From contig DVJP01000066.1 of NCBI GenBank assembly GCA_018716725.1, forward strand, positions 23,914-87,913: a stretch of DNA of 64,000 nt, written 5' to 3'. Shown here piece by piece: positions 10,788 through 17,861 of this stretch. Source of the DNA: Candidatus Merdivicinus excrementipullorum. GTDB taxonomy: Bacteria; Bacillota; Clostridia; Oscillospirales; Ruminococcaceae. A program made the position numbers and the translations under genes. Each line of letters starts with the position of its first letter. Within the stretch, counting starts at the first letter, position 1. The notes below the pieces were generated by a model. That model saw only the letters and a program-made list of their open reading frames with translations. It did no database searches and was not told the origin of the DNA.

Positions 10788-11337
10788 ACTGACAGTGCTT
10801 CGGATGATTTTAGTTCCTTTCTTCCTGCTGTTTCTGCTGGTGGAAAGCATCCCCTTCCACGGCCTGTGGGCGCTTCTTATATTCGCGGCGGCGTCTGTTA
10901 CCGACGCTATGGACGGCCACATCGCCCGGAGCCGGAATTTGGTGACGGATTTCGGGAAGTTTTTGGACCCGGTGGCGGATAAGGTGCTGACCTTTTCGGC
11001 CCTCATCGCCTTTATTGAGCTGGGCTGCGCTTTGTCGGTTGCGGTGGTCATTATGATGGCCCGGGAATTTTTGGTTTCCTCCCTGCGGATGGTGGCCGCC
11101 GGAAACGGCACCGTCATTGCCGCCGGGAAGCTGGGGAAACTGAAAACCGCCGTCACCATGGTATCCATTGTGGCGGTGCTGCTTCTGCTTACTCTGATGG
11201 ATTTGGGCGTTTTGGGCGCATCCTTCCCGGTGGGGCTTATCAGCAATATCCTGGTGTGGGTTTCCGCCGCCATTACGGTGGTTTCCGGCGCGGAATACCT
11301 GTGGGTCAACCGGGCACAGTTTACGGCCAGCAAATAA
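10771..11337 (+). CDS. pgsA: CDP-diacylglycerol--glycerol-3-phosphate 3-phosphatidyltransferase
   Basis: Start at ATG 10771 gives 188 residues; a TTG one codon earlier is possible. The CDP-alcohol phosphotransferase motif D-x2-DG-x2-AR-x8-G-x3-D-x3-D is present as DAMDGHIARSR followed by FGKFLDPVADK (about residues 45-72). Several membrane helices follow. It makes phosphatidylglycerophosphate, the precursor of phosphatidylglycerol. It overlaps rimO by 17 bp, an arrangement common in Firmicutes. Confidence 0.93.
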   Translation: MNTPNKLTVLRMILVPFFLLFLLVESIPFHGLWALLIFAAASVTDAMDGHIARSRNLVTDFGKFLDPVADKVLTFSALIAFIELGCALSVAVVIMMAREFLVSSLRMVAAGNGTVIAAGKLGKLKTAVTMVSIVAVLLLLTLMDLGVLGASFPVGLISNILVWVSAAITVVSGAEYLWVNRAQFTASK

Positions 11338-11359
11338 TTTTCGGAAATTAGGTGACCAT

Positions 11360-12049
11360 ATGCTCAACAGACTGCGGGCGGACATCCGGGCCGTCAAGGA
11401 ACGGGACCCGGCGGCGCGGAATTCCGCGGAAATCCTGCTTTTATATTCCGGCCTTCACGCCGTCATGCTCCACCGCCCGGCCTATTTTTTATACCGGCAC
11501 AGGTTTTACTTCCTGGCCCGGCTGATTTCCCAGACCGCCCGGTTTTTGACCGGCATTGAGATCCATCCCGGAGCCAAAATCGGGACCGGGGTGTTTTTGG
11601 ACCACGGCAGCGGCATCGTCATCGGCGAAACCGCCGAGGTGGGGGACGGCTGCACCCTTTACCAGGGGGTAACCTTGGGGGGAACCGGCAAGGACCACGG
11701 CAAGCGGCATCCCACTTTGGGCCAAAATGTCTTAGTGGGCAGCGGCGCGAAAATTTTAGGCCCCTTTACCGTAGGGGACAACGCGAAAATCGCCGCCGGG
11801 GCCGTTGTGTTGGAGCCTATCCCACCGGATTCCACGGCTGTGGGCGTGCCCGCCCATGTGGTGCGCCAAGGCGGCCGGAGGACCTGCAAGCCCATGGACC
11901 AGGTCCACATCCCCGACCCGGTTTCCCAGGAGTTCTGCAAAATTTTAATGCGGCTGGAACGGGCGGAAAAGACCATTGCGGAGCAGCAGAAGGAACTGGA
12001 GCTGCTGCGCGGTCAGTTAGGAGGAAACAACCAGAATGAAACTGTATAA
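11360..12049 (+). CDS. cysE: Serine O-acetyltransferase
   Basis: The 229-residue protein has an N-terminal helical part and a left-handed beta-helix of hexapeptide repeats with DHGSGIVIGETAEVGDG and the glycine-rich QGVTLGGTGK active-site region. It acetylates serine with acetyl-CoA, the first step of cysteine synthesis. The C-terminal ~45 residues are charged and probably helical. It overlaps cysS by 14 bp; cysteine synthesis and cysteine charging are thus coupled in one transcript. Confidence 0.92.
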   Translation: MLNRLRADIRAVKERDPAARNSAEILLLYSGLHAVMLHRPAYFLYRHRFYFLARLISQTARFLTGIEIHPGAKIGTGVFLDHGSGIVIGETAEVGDGCTLYQGVTLGGTGKDHGKRHPTLGQNVLVGSGAKILGPFTVGDNAKIAAGAVVLEPIPPDSTAVGVPAHVVRQGGRRTCKPMDQVHIPDPVSQEFCKILMRLERAEKTIAEQQKELELLRGQLGGNNQNETV

Positions 12050-13457
12050 TACCCTTACCCACGAACGGGAGGAGTTTATTCCCCATGAACCCGGCAAGGT
12101 CAGCATGTACACCTGCGGCCCCACCGTTTACCACTTTGCTCACATCGGCAACCTGCGCAGCTATATTATGGAGGACGTGCTGGAAAAATACCTGGATTAT
12201 ACGGGATTAAAAGTCACCCGGGTCATGAACATCACCGACGTGGGCCATCTGTCCAGCGACGCCGACACCGGCGAGGACAAAATGCTAAAGGGCGCCAAGC
12301 GGGAGCACAAAACCGTCATGGAAATCGCCCAGTATTACACCGGCGCATTTTTTGCCGACTGCGAAAAACTGAATATCAAAAAGCCGGAAATCGTCCAGCC
12401 CGCCACCGGCTGCATCCCGGAGTTTATCGCCCTGGTGCAGACCCTGCTGGACAAGGGCTACGCCTATGAAGCCGGCGGCAACGTGTATTTCGACACGTCC
12501 AAGCTGGAAAAATACTATGTGTTCCACGACCACGATGTGGAGGACCTGGAGGAAGGCGTCCGGGAGGGCGTGGAAAAGGACCAGAACAAGCGCAATAAAG
12601 CGGACTTTGTGCTGTGGTTCACCAAATCCAAATTCGACGACCAGGAGCTGAAATGGGACTCCCCCTGGGGAGTTGGCTATCCCGGCTGGCACATTGAGTG
12701 CTCGGCCATCAGCATGAAATATTTGGGGGAATACCTGGACCTGCACTGCGGCGGCATTGACAACGCCTTCCCCCACCACACCAACGAAATCGCCCAAAGC
12801 GAGTCGGCCATCGGCCATAAATGGTGCAATTACTGGTTCCATGTCCACCATTTGAACACCAATTCCGGGAAAATGAGCAAATCTTCCGGGGAATTTTTAA
12901 CCGTATCCCTGCTAGAGGAAAAGGGGTATCTGCCCCTTGCCTACCGGCTTTTCTGCCTTCAGTCCCATTACCGCCGGTCCTTGGTGTTTTCCTGGGAGGG
13001 CATGGACGGGGCCATGGCGGCTTACCAGAAGCTGGTAGGCCGGATTGCGGCCTTAAATCCCGACGGCGGCCAAATGGACGAACAGGCGGCGGAAGCTTTC
13101 CGCCAGTCCTTCCGGGACGCCATGGACAACGATTTAAACACCGCCCAGGCTGTCACCTGCCTTTACGATGTGTTAAAGGCCGATACTACGGACAAAACCA
13201 AGCTCGCCTTGCTGGGCGAATTTGACCGGGTGCTGTCCTTAAATCTGCTTGCCGAGGCGGACAAAATCCGGAAAGCTGCGGCAGCTTCGGAAAATGAGGA
13301 GCTTCCGGAAGAAGTAAAGGCTTTGGTGGAAGAGCGCAAAGCCGCCCGGAAGGCCAAGGACTTTGCCAAGGCGGACGCTCTGCGGGATCAGATCGCCGCT
13401 TTGGGGTATGCGGTGGAAGAAACCCGCCAGGGCACAAAAGTGACCAAAATTCAGTAA
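12036..13457 (+). CDS. cysS: Cysteinyl-tRNA synthetase
   Basis: The 473-residue class I synthetase has the zinc/HIGH region TCGPTVYHFAHIGNLRSY (about 26-43), the second zinc ligands in GWHIECSAISMKYLG, the HHTNEIAQSE stretch and the KMSKSSG loop (about 282-288). GTTAGGAGGAAAC precedes the ATG. No T-box leader is present because the gene starts inside cysE. Confidence 0.96.
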   Translation: MKLYNTLTHEREEFIPHEPGKVSMYTCGPTVYHFAHIGNLRSYIMEDVLEKYLDYTGLKVTRVMNITDVGHLSSDADTGEDKMLKGAKREHKTVMEIAQYYTGAFFADCEKLNIKKPEIVQPATGCIPEFIALVQTLLDKGYAYEAGGNVYFDTSKLEKYYVFHDHDVEDLEEGVREGVEKDQNKRNKADFVLWFTKSKFDDQELKWDSPWGVGYPGWHIECSAISMKYLGEYLDLHCGGIDNAFPHHTNEIAQSESAIGHKWCNYWFHVHHLNTNSGKMSKSSGEFLTVSLLEEKGYLPLAYRLFCLQSHYRRSLVFSWEGMDGAMAAYQKLVGRIAALNPDGGQMDEQAAEAFRQSFRDAMDNDLNTAQAVTCLYDVLKADTTDKTKLALLGEFDRVLSLNLLAEADKIRKAAAASENEELPEEVKALVEERKAARKAKDFAKADALRDQIAALGYAVEETRQGTKVTKIQ

Positions 13458-13475
13458 GAAAAGGGGCTGGAACCA

Positions 13476-14417
13476 ATGTTTGACAAAATCGTGACCATTT
13501 CCTTGAACCCTGCTTTAGACGTAACCATCTGGCTGACGACCATGGATTTTGCCGAGCCGAACCAGGCGGCCCGGGAGGAGATATTTGCCGGGGGGAAATC
13601 GGTGAATATCTCCCGGGTGATGACCTCCCTGGGGATGCCTGCCAAGGCCCTGGGCCTGTGCGGCAAGGAAAACGCCGGGCGTTTTTTGAAGCTGCTGGAA
13701 CAGGATGGGGTCTCAAACGACTTTGTCAGGCTGGAGGGGTCAACCCGGGAAAATCTGACCATTGTCATCCCCGACAAGCGGGTTTTAAAAATCAACCGGG
13801 CCGGATTCCCGGTTTCCATTGAGGGCATGAAGCAGCTCCGGGCCAAGGTGGAGGAGGAAATTCAGGGGAACGGCAAAATTTTGCTGGTTTTCGCCGGAAG
13901 CCTTCCGGCCAATCTGACGCCGGAATCCTATAAGGCGTTCCTGCTGTCCTTCCGGCGGGAAGGGGTCTGTTTCGCCCTAGATAATTCCTTTTTCCATTTA
14001 AGCGACATTGCGGAAATCCGCCCCTTCCTGATTAAGCCCAACCTTTTGGAGTTCAGGCAGATGAGCGGCTCCGACCTGCGGACCGAGCAGTCCATTGTGA
14101 AGCTGGCCCGTTCTCTGACCGCCCATGTGGATCATGTGCTGGTGAGCTTGGGGGCGAAAGGGATGATTTACGCCGGCCAGGACAGCGGCTGCCGGATTTA
14201 TTCGCCCCAGGTTCCGGTGCGCTCCACCGTTGGGGCGGGGGATACCAGCCTTGCCGCTTTCCTCTGCGCCCTCCAGCGGGGGATGGCCCCCTGCGACGCC
14301 GCCGTTTACGGCGCGGCGGCCGGGACTGCTTCGGTGATGCTGGACGGCACCGGCATTGTGTCCGGGAAAATGATTGACAGCATCCTGCCTCAAATGACTT
14401 CCAAAGGAATCCGGTAG
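13476..14417 (+). CDS. PfkB-family sugar kinase (1-phosphofructokinase/tagatose-6-phosphate kinase group)
   Basis: The 313-residue protein has the N-terminal ITISLNPALDVTIWL, the substrate motif GGKSVNISRVMTSLG (about 34-48) and the C-terminal ATP/anion-hole motif STVGAGDTSLAAFL (about 250-263). This arrangement fits the FruK/LacC subgroup that phosphorylates sugar phosphates or hexoses. There is no PTS gene next to it to fix the substrate, and it sits between cysS and a cell-wall peptidase, so the physiological sugar is undetermined. Confidence 0.85.
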   Translation: MFDKIVTISLNPALDVTIWLTTMDFAEPNQAAREEIFAGGKSVNISRVMTSLGMPAKALGLCGKENAGRFLKLLEQDGVSNDFVRLEGSTRENLTIVIPDKRVLKINRAGFPVSIEGMKQLRAKVEEEIQGNGKILLVFAGSLPANLTPESYKAFLLSFRREGVCFALDNSFFHLSDIAEIRPFLIKPNLLEFRQMSGSDLRTEQSIVKLARSLTAHVDHVLVSLGAKGMIYAGQDSGCRIYSPQVPVRSTVGAGDTSLAAFLCALQRGMAPCDAAVYGAAAGTASVMLDGTGIVSGKMIDSILPQMTSKGIR

Positions 14418-14426
14418 GAGGACGCC

Positions 14427-15383
14427 ATGAAAAAGCTTCTTTGCGCAGTTTTTGCTGTGGCCATTGCTGCCGGGACCATGACGGTTCCGGTGAGCGCCGC
14501 CTGGGAGCGGGACGCTTCCGGGATATGGCGCTATGAACAGGCGGACGGCTCCTTTTCCACCGGCTGGCAGAAAATCGGGGACTGCTGGTACTTTTTCAGC
14601 GGTCAGGGAGAAATGTATACCGGCTGGCAGTTTCTGGGGGAGGACTGGTATTACTTTTATCCCTCCGGAGCCATGGCCGCCGGCTGGGTGCAGACCGGCG
14701 GGAAATGGTACTTTTTAGGCTCTGACGGAAAGATGCGGACGGGCTTTGTCCACGACGGGAACTGCTGGTATTTCCTGGACGAAAGCGGCGCCTGGACGGA
14801 GGATGATCCGGAAAGCCGCACGGCTGTGACGAAAACCGGAAAAACCGCTTCTTTAAAGAATGGGATGTTCTATGTGGACGGCATCCTGATTGCCAATAAA
14901 TCTTACCCCTTGCCGTCGGATTATGCCCCGGGAGGACTGACCGGCGAAACCCAGCGGGCTTTTTCGGAGCTGCAAAACGCCATGGCCGCGGAAGGGCTGT
15001 CTTTGTGGGTCGCCTCCGGATACCGTTCCTATGATTACCAGGCGGGGCTTTACCGGAAGTATGTAAACCGGGACGGCAAGGCCGCCGCAGACCGGTATTC
15101 CGCCCGGGCCGGGTATTCCGAGCACCAAACGGGCCTGGCCTTCGACGTAAACCAGGTGAATGATTCCTTTGCAAACACGCCCCAGGCCAAATGGCTGGCG
15201 GAACACGCCTGGGAATACGGGTTTATTATCCGGTATCCCAAGGGGAAAGAGGGGGTCACCGGCTACCAGTACGAGCCTTGGCACCTGCGTTACCTGGGGA
15301 AGGAAACGGCAAAGGCGGTGCAGGACAGCGGCCTCTGTTTGGAGGAATACCTTGGGATTGACTCGGTATATGCGCGGAATTGA
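14427..15383 (+). CDS. Secreted VanY-type D,D-carboxypeptidase with cell-wall-binding repeats
   Basis: The 318-residue protein starts after AGGAGGACGCC. Residues 1-25 are a signal peptide with a likely cut after VSA. Residues about 30-128 are four to five aromatic/Gly repeats of the choline/glucan-binding type (for example GWQKIGDCWYFF, GWVQTGGKWYFL). The C-terminal domain has the zinc carboxypeptidase signatures SGYRSYDYQ, SEHQTGLAFDV (His233, Asp240) and EPWHLRY (Glu283, His286). It should trim the terminal D-Ala of peptidoglycan stem peptides outside the cell. A hairpin-rich repeat spacer follows. Confidence 0.9.
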   Translation: MKKLLCAVFAVAIAAGTMTVPVSAAWERDASGIWRYEQADGSFSTGWQKIGDCWYFFSGQGEMYTGWQFLGEDWYYFYPSGAMAAGWVQTGGKWYFLGSDGKMRTGFVHDGNCWYFLDESGAWTEDDPESRTAVTKTGKTASLKNGMFYVDGILIANKSYPLPSDYAPGGLTGETQRAFSELQNAMAAEGLSLWVASGYRSYDYQAGLYRKYVNRDGKAAADRYSARAGYSEHQTGLAFDVNQVNDSFANTPQAKWLAEHAWEYGFIIRYPKGKEGVTGYQYEPWHLRYLGKETAKAVQDSGLCLEEYLGIDSVYARN

Positions 15384-15430
15384 ATGGAAACTCTTTTTAT
15401 AAGAGTAAAACTGTATAAAAGAGTAAAGAA

Positions 15431-15508
15431 AAAGTTTTCGTCCACCTTTTTTAAAAGGTGGTGGGTGTCCAGAGGGCAACGCCCTCGGCCGTTTCCCGCA
15501 GGAAACGG
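15431..15508 (+). repeat. Dispersed three-hairpin element, copy 1
   Basis: After AAAGTTTTCGT come three hairpins: CCACCTTTT-TT-AAAAGGTGG (15442-15461), GAGGGC-AAC-GCCCTC (15472-15486) and CCGTTTCC-CGCA-GGAAACGG (15489-15508). Copy 2 near 63930-64000 has the same order, the same TT and CGCA loops and the same lead-in, but different stem bases that remain paired. This suggests selection on structure. Confidence 0.8.
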
Positions 15509-15623
15509 AATTTTTATTGTACTGAAAGATCAGGAAGGGTTTGGGAAAACCTATCCTCCGCTTTTCAAGTGGCGGGGTTTCCCAAACGGCTAAAAGCCGT
15601 TCGACTGTATCCGAAGTGTTCTC

Positions 15624-15652
15624 TGCCCAACAATCCGGTGAATTGTTGGGCA
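15624..15652. repeat. 11-bp inverted repeat
   Basis: TGCCCAACAAT (15624-15634) is mirrored by ATTGTTGGGCA (15642-15652) with a 7-nt loop. It is not followed by a T-run, so it is not a standard terminator on the plus strand. Confidence 0.7.
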
Positions 15653-15730
15653 CGGCAGACAATACGGCAATTGATTAAACGATAAGCCTTCGTCATTTAC
15701 TACTGTTTATATCCTTTTTCAATACTCTGA

Positions 15731-15754
15731 AAGGCGGGAATCCCCGCCTTTTTT
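15731..15754 (+). terminator. Intrinsic terminator ending the recA-cys operon region
   Basis: AAGGCGGG (15731-15738) pairs with CCCGCCTT (15743-15750) over an AATC loop and runs into TTTTTT. It lies just before the miaB promoter. Confidence 0.8.
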
Positions 15755-15784
15755 CCGCAAATGGGAAAAAAATTGGCGGAACTC

Positions 15785-15813
15785 TTGCCTTTCCTGCCGA
15801 AGCATGGTAAAAT
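15785..15813 (+). promoter_or_regulatory. Sigma-A type promoter of miaB
   Basis: The -35 TTGCCT (15785-15790) and -10 TAAAAT (15808-15813) are 17 bp apart. It lies downstream of the upstream-most in-frame ATG (15761), which shows that this ATG cannot be the miaB start. Confidence 0.75.
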
Positions 15814-15856
15814 AAAATATGTATCTGAAATTTTCGTGTTAGGCGGAGGTGCCGAT

Positions 15857-17278
15857 TTGTCCGAAAAAACCGTTGTGATGCCGCCGGAGGAAATCGCCCG
15901 GCAGAAGGGCTTCCTTTTGGAATGCGCAGAGCTTTTAAAACCCCGTTTCGGGGAAGGCCATACCCTGCTGGCCCTGGTCCACAGCTATGGCTGCCAGCAG
16001 AACACTTCCGACGGGGAAAAGCTCATGGGGATGCTGGCGGAAATGGGCTTTGGCTTTACCGAAACCCCGGCGGACGCCGACTTAATCCTTTATAATACCT
16101 GCGCCGTCCGGGAAAACGCCGAGGTGAAGGTATTCGGCAACGTGGGGGAGCTGTCTCATTTAAAAAAAGCCCGGCCGGAAATGCTCATCGGCCTGTGCGG
16201 CTGCATGATGCAGCAAAGCCATATTGCGGAAAAAATCAAAAAAAGCTACCCCCAGGTGGATTTCGTCTTCGGCACCCACAGCCTGCCCAAATTCCCGGAA
16301 ATCCTAAGGGACACCTTAAAAAGCCAGAAGCGGGTTTTTCAGGTGGAGGAATCCGACGGGGTGCTGGCCGAGGGGATTCCCGTCCACCGGACCCCGGGGG
16401 TCAAGGCAAGCCTGCCCATTATGTACGGCTGCAACAATTTCTGCACCTACTGCGTGGTGCCCCTGGTCAGAGGCCGGGAGCGCAGCCGGCAGCCGGAGGA
16501 TGTGCTGAAAGAAGCCCGGGAAATCGCGGACGCCGGGTTTAAGGAAATCACCCTTTTGGGCCAGAACGTCAATTCCTACGGCAATGACCTGGAGGGGGGC
16601 CTGCGTTTCCCGGAACTTCTGCGGAAGGTAAACGGCGTCCCCGGGGATTTCTGGATCCGCTTTTTAAGCTCCCACCCCAAAGACTGCACCAAGGAGCTGA
16701 TTGACACCATTGCGGACTGTGAAAAGGTCTGCAACCACATCTACCTGCCGGTGCAAAGCGGCAGTAACCGGGTCCTAAAGCTGATGAACCGGAATTACAC
16801 GGTGGAATGGTACAAGGAGCTGATCTCCTACGCCAGGGAACGGATTCCCGGGGTAATGTTTACCACCGACCTGATTGTGGGGTTCCCCGGGGAAACCGAG
16901 GAGGACTTCATGCAGACCCTTTCCTTGGTCAACGAGGTGAAATTCGCCTCCCTCTTTACCTTTATTTACTCCAAACGGGAGGGGACCCGGGCCGCCAAAA
17001 TGGAGGACCCTGTCCCAAAAGAGGAAAAATCCCGGTGGTTTGCCATGCTCCTTGACGCCCAGCGGAAAATCGGGGCAGACTATTATAAGGGGTATGTGGG
17101 CAAAACCTTCCGGGTGCTCTGCGACGGCAAAAGCCCCCTGGGATTGGCGGGCCGCACGGAATTCAACGCCGTCATCGACTTCCCCGGGGAAGAAAGCCTT
17201 ATCGGGCGGTTCTTGCAGGTGGAAGTCACCAGTGCGGACAAGCATAACTTAACCGGTGAAATCCGGACTGTGGAATAA
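15857..17278 (+). CDS. miaB: tRNA-2-methylthio-N6-dimethylallyladenosine synthase MiaB
   Basis: I place the start at TTG 15857 (473 residues), 6 nt after GGCGGAGGT and downstream of the promoter; an in-frame ATG at 15761 is upstream of the transcription start. The protein has the UPF0004 domain with YGCQQNTSDGEKL and LYNTCAVRENAE, the radical SAM CNNFCTYC motif and a C-terminal TRAM domain. It adds the methylthio group to i6A37 of tRNAs, the product of MiaA whose gene is at 23.1 kb. The miaB-ricA/ylbF-mutS-mutL order matches Bacillus subtilis. Confidence 0.93.
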   Translation: MSEKTVVMPPEEIARQKGFLLECAELLKPRFGEGHTLLALVHSYGCQQNTSDGEKLMGMLAEMGFGFTETPADADLILYNTCAVRENAEVKVFGNVGELSHLKKARPEMLIGLCGCMMQQSHIAEKIKKSYPQVDFVFGTHSLPKFPEILRDTLKSQKRVFQVEESDGVLAEGIPVHRTPGVKASLPIMYGCNNFCTYCVVPLVRGRERSRQPEDVLKEAREIADAGFKEITLLGQNVNSYGNDLEGGLRFPELLRKVNGVPGDFWIRFLSSHPKDCTKELIDTIADCEKVCNHIYLPVQSGSNRVLKLMNRNYTVEWYKELISYARERIPGVMFTTDLIVGFPGETEEDFMQTLSLVNEVKFASLFTFIYSKREGTRAAKMEDPVPKEEKSRWFAMLLDAQRKIGADYYKGYVGKTFRVLCDGKSPLGLAGRTEFNAVIDFPGEESLIGRFLQVEVTSADKHNLTGEIRTVE

Positions 17279-17349
17279 GACGCAACCGGGAGAATTGGAC
17301 GCTCCCGCTGCCATATATTTTTCTAAAAAAGAAAGGCTGGTACAAACCA

Positions 17350-17757
17350 ATGGATCTCATTCAAATGGCAAGAAATATGGGCAAGGAAATCCAGGCGACT
17401 GCCGAATACAAACGCCTCCAGGCTGCTATTAAAGCCAACGACGAGGACAAATCCCTCCAGGACGGCATCGGCGAGTTCAACCTCAAGCGCATGGAAATGA
17501 ACCAGGAAATGCAGAAAGAGGAAAAGGACGAGAAAAAACTCCAGGCCCTCAACGAAGAACTCCAGAAAATTTACACCGACGTCATGGGCAACGCAAACAT
17601 GATGGAATACAATATCGCCAAACAGGAAATGGACGAAATGATGCAGAAGGTCAACGCCATCCTGATGATGTGCGTCAACGGCGAGGATCCCGACACCTGC
17701 GAGATCCCGGACAATAACTGCACCGGCTCCTGCGCCACCTGCGGGGGCTGCCACTAA
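17350..17757 (+). CDS. RicA/YlbF (YmcA/YlbF) family protein with Cys-rich tail
   Basis: The 135-residue protein is mostly helical and charged (residues 1-105), as in the YlbF/YmcA family. The C-terminal tail has six cysteines (108, 117, 124, 128, 131, 134) arranged CTGSCATCGGCH at the very end. In B. subtilis RicA, RicF and RicT form a complex that binds [4Fe-4S] clusters through such cysteines and promotes RNase Y-dependent RNA processing; ricA (ymcA) there also follows miaB. The position after miaB argues for the RicA role, but RicA and RicF cannot be separated by eye. Confidence 0.82.
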   Translation: MDLIQMARNMGKEIQATAEYKRLQAAIKANDEDKSLQDGIGEFNLKRMEMNQEMQKEEKDEKKLQALNEELQKIYTDVMGNANMMEYNIAKQEMDEMMQKVNAILMMCVNGEDPDTCEIPDNNCTGSCATCGGCH

Positions 17758-17861
17758 TATGCGGAAACGGCGGGCTGCTGCGGACGCGGTTGGGGCGGAA
17801 TTTCCGTCCCGCCGTTTCCCGGCGGTCCGTTTTCAAAATTACGGCCAAGGAGGAAATCACG

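Larger units (their letters stand above)
15384..15856 (+). other. Hairpin-rich intergenic region between the vanY-type gene and miaB
   Basis: No gene is supported here. From 15431 to 15652 six perfect or near-perfect hairpins stand in a row (stems at 15442-15461, 15472-15486, 15489-15508, 15540-15585, 15585-15601, 15624-15652). The first three form a dispersed element that recurs at the right edge of the window. A terminator (15731-15754) and the miaB promoter (15785-15813) follow. Confidence 0.8.

Noticed and set aside
15761..15856. N-terminal extension of MiaB from ATG 15761
   Set aside because: A good sigma-A promoter lies at 15785-15813 inside it, and TTG 15857 has a proper Shine-Dalgarno.
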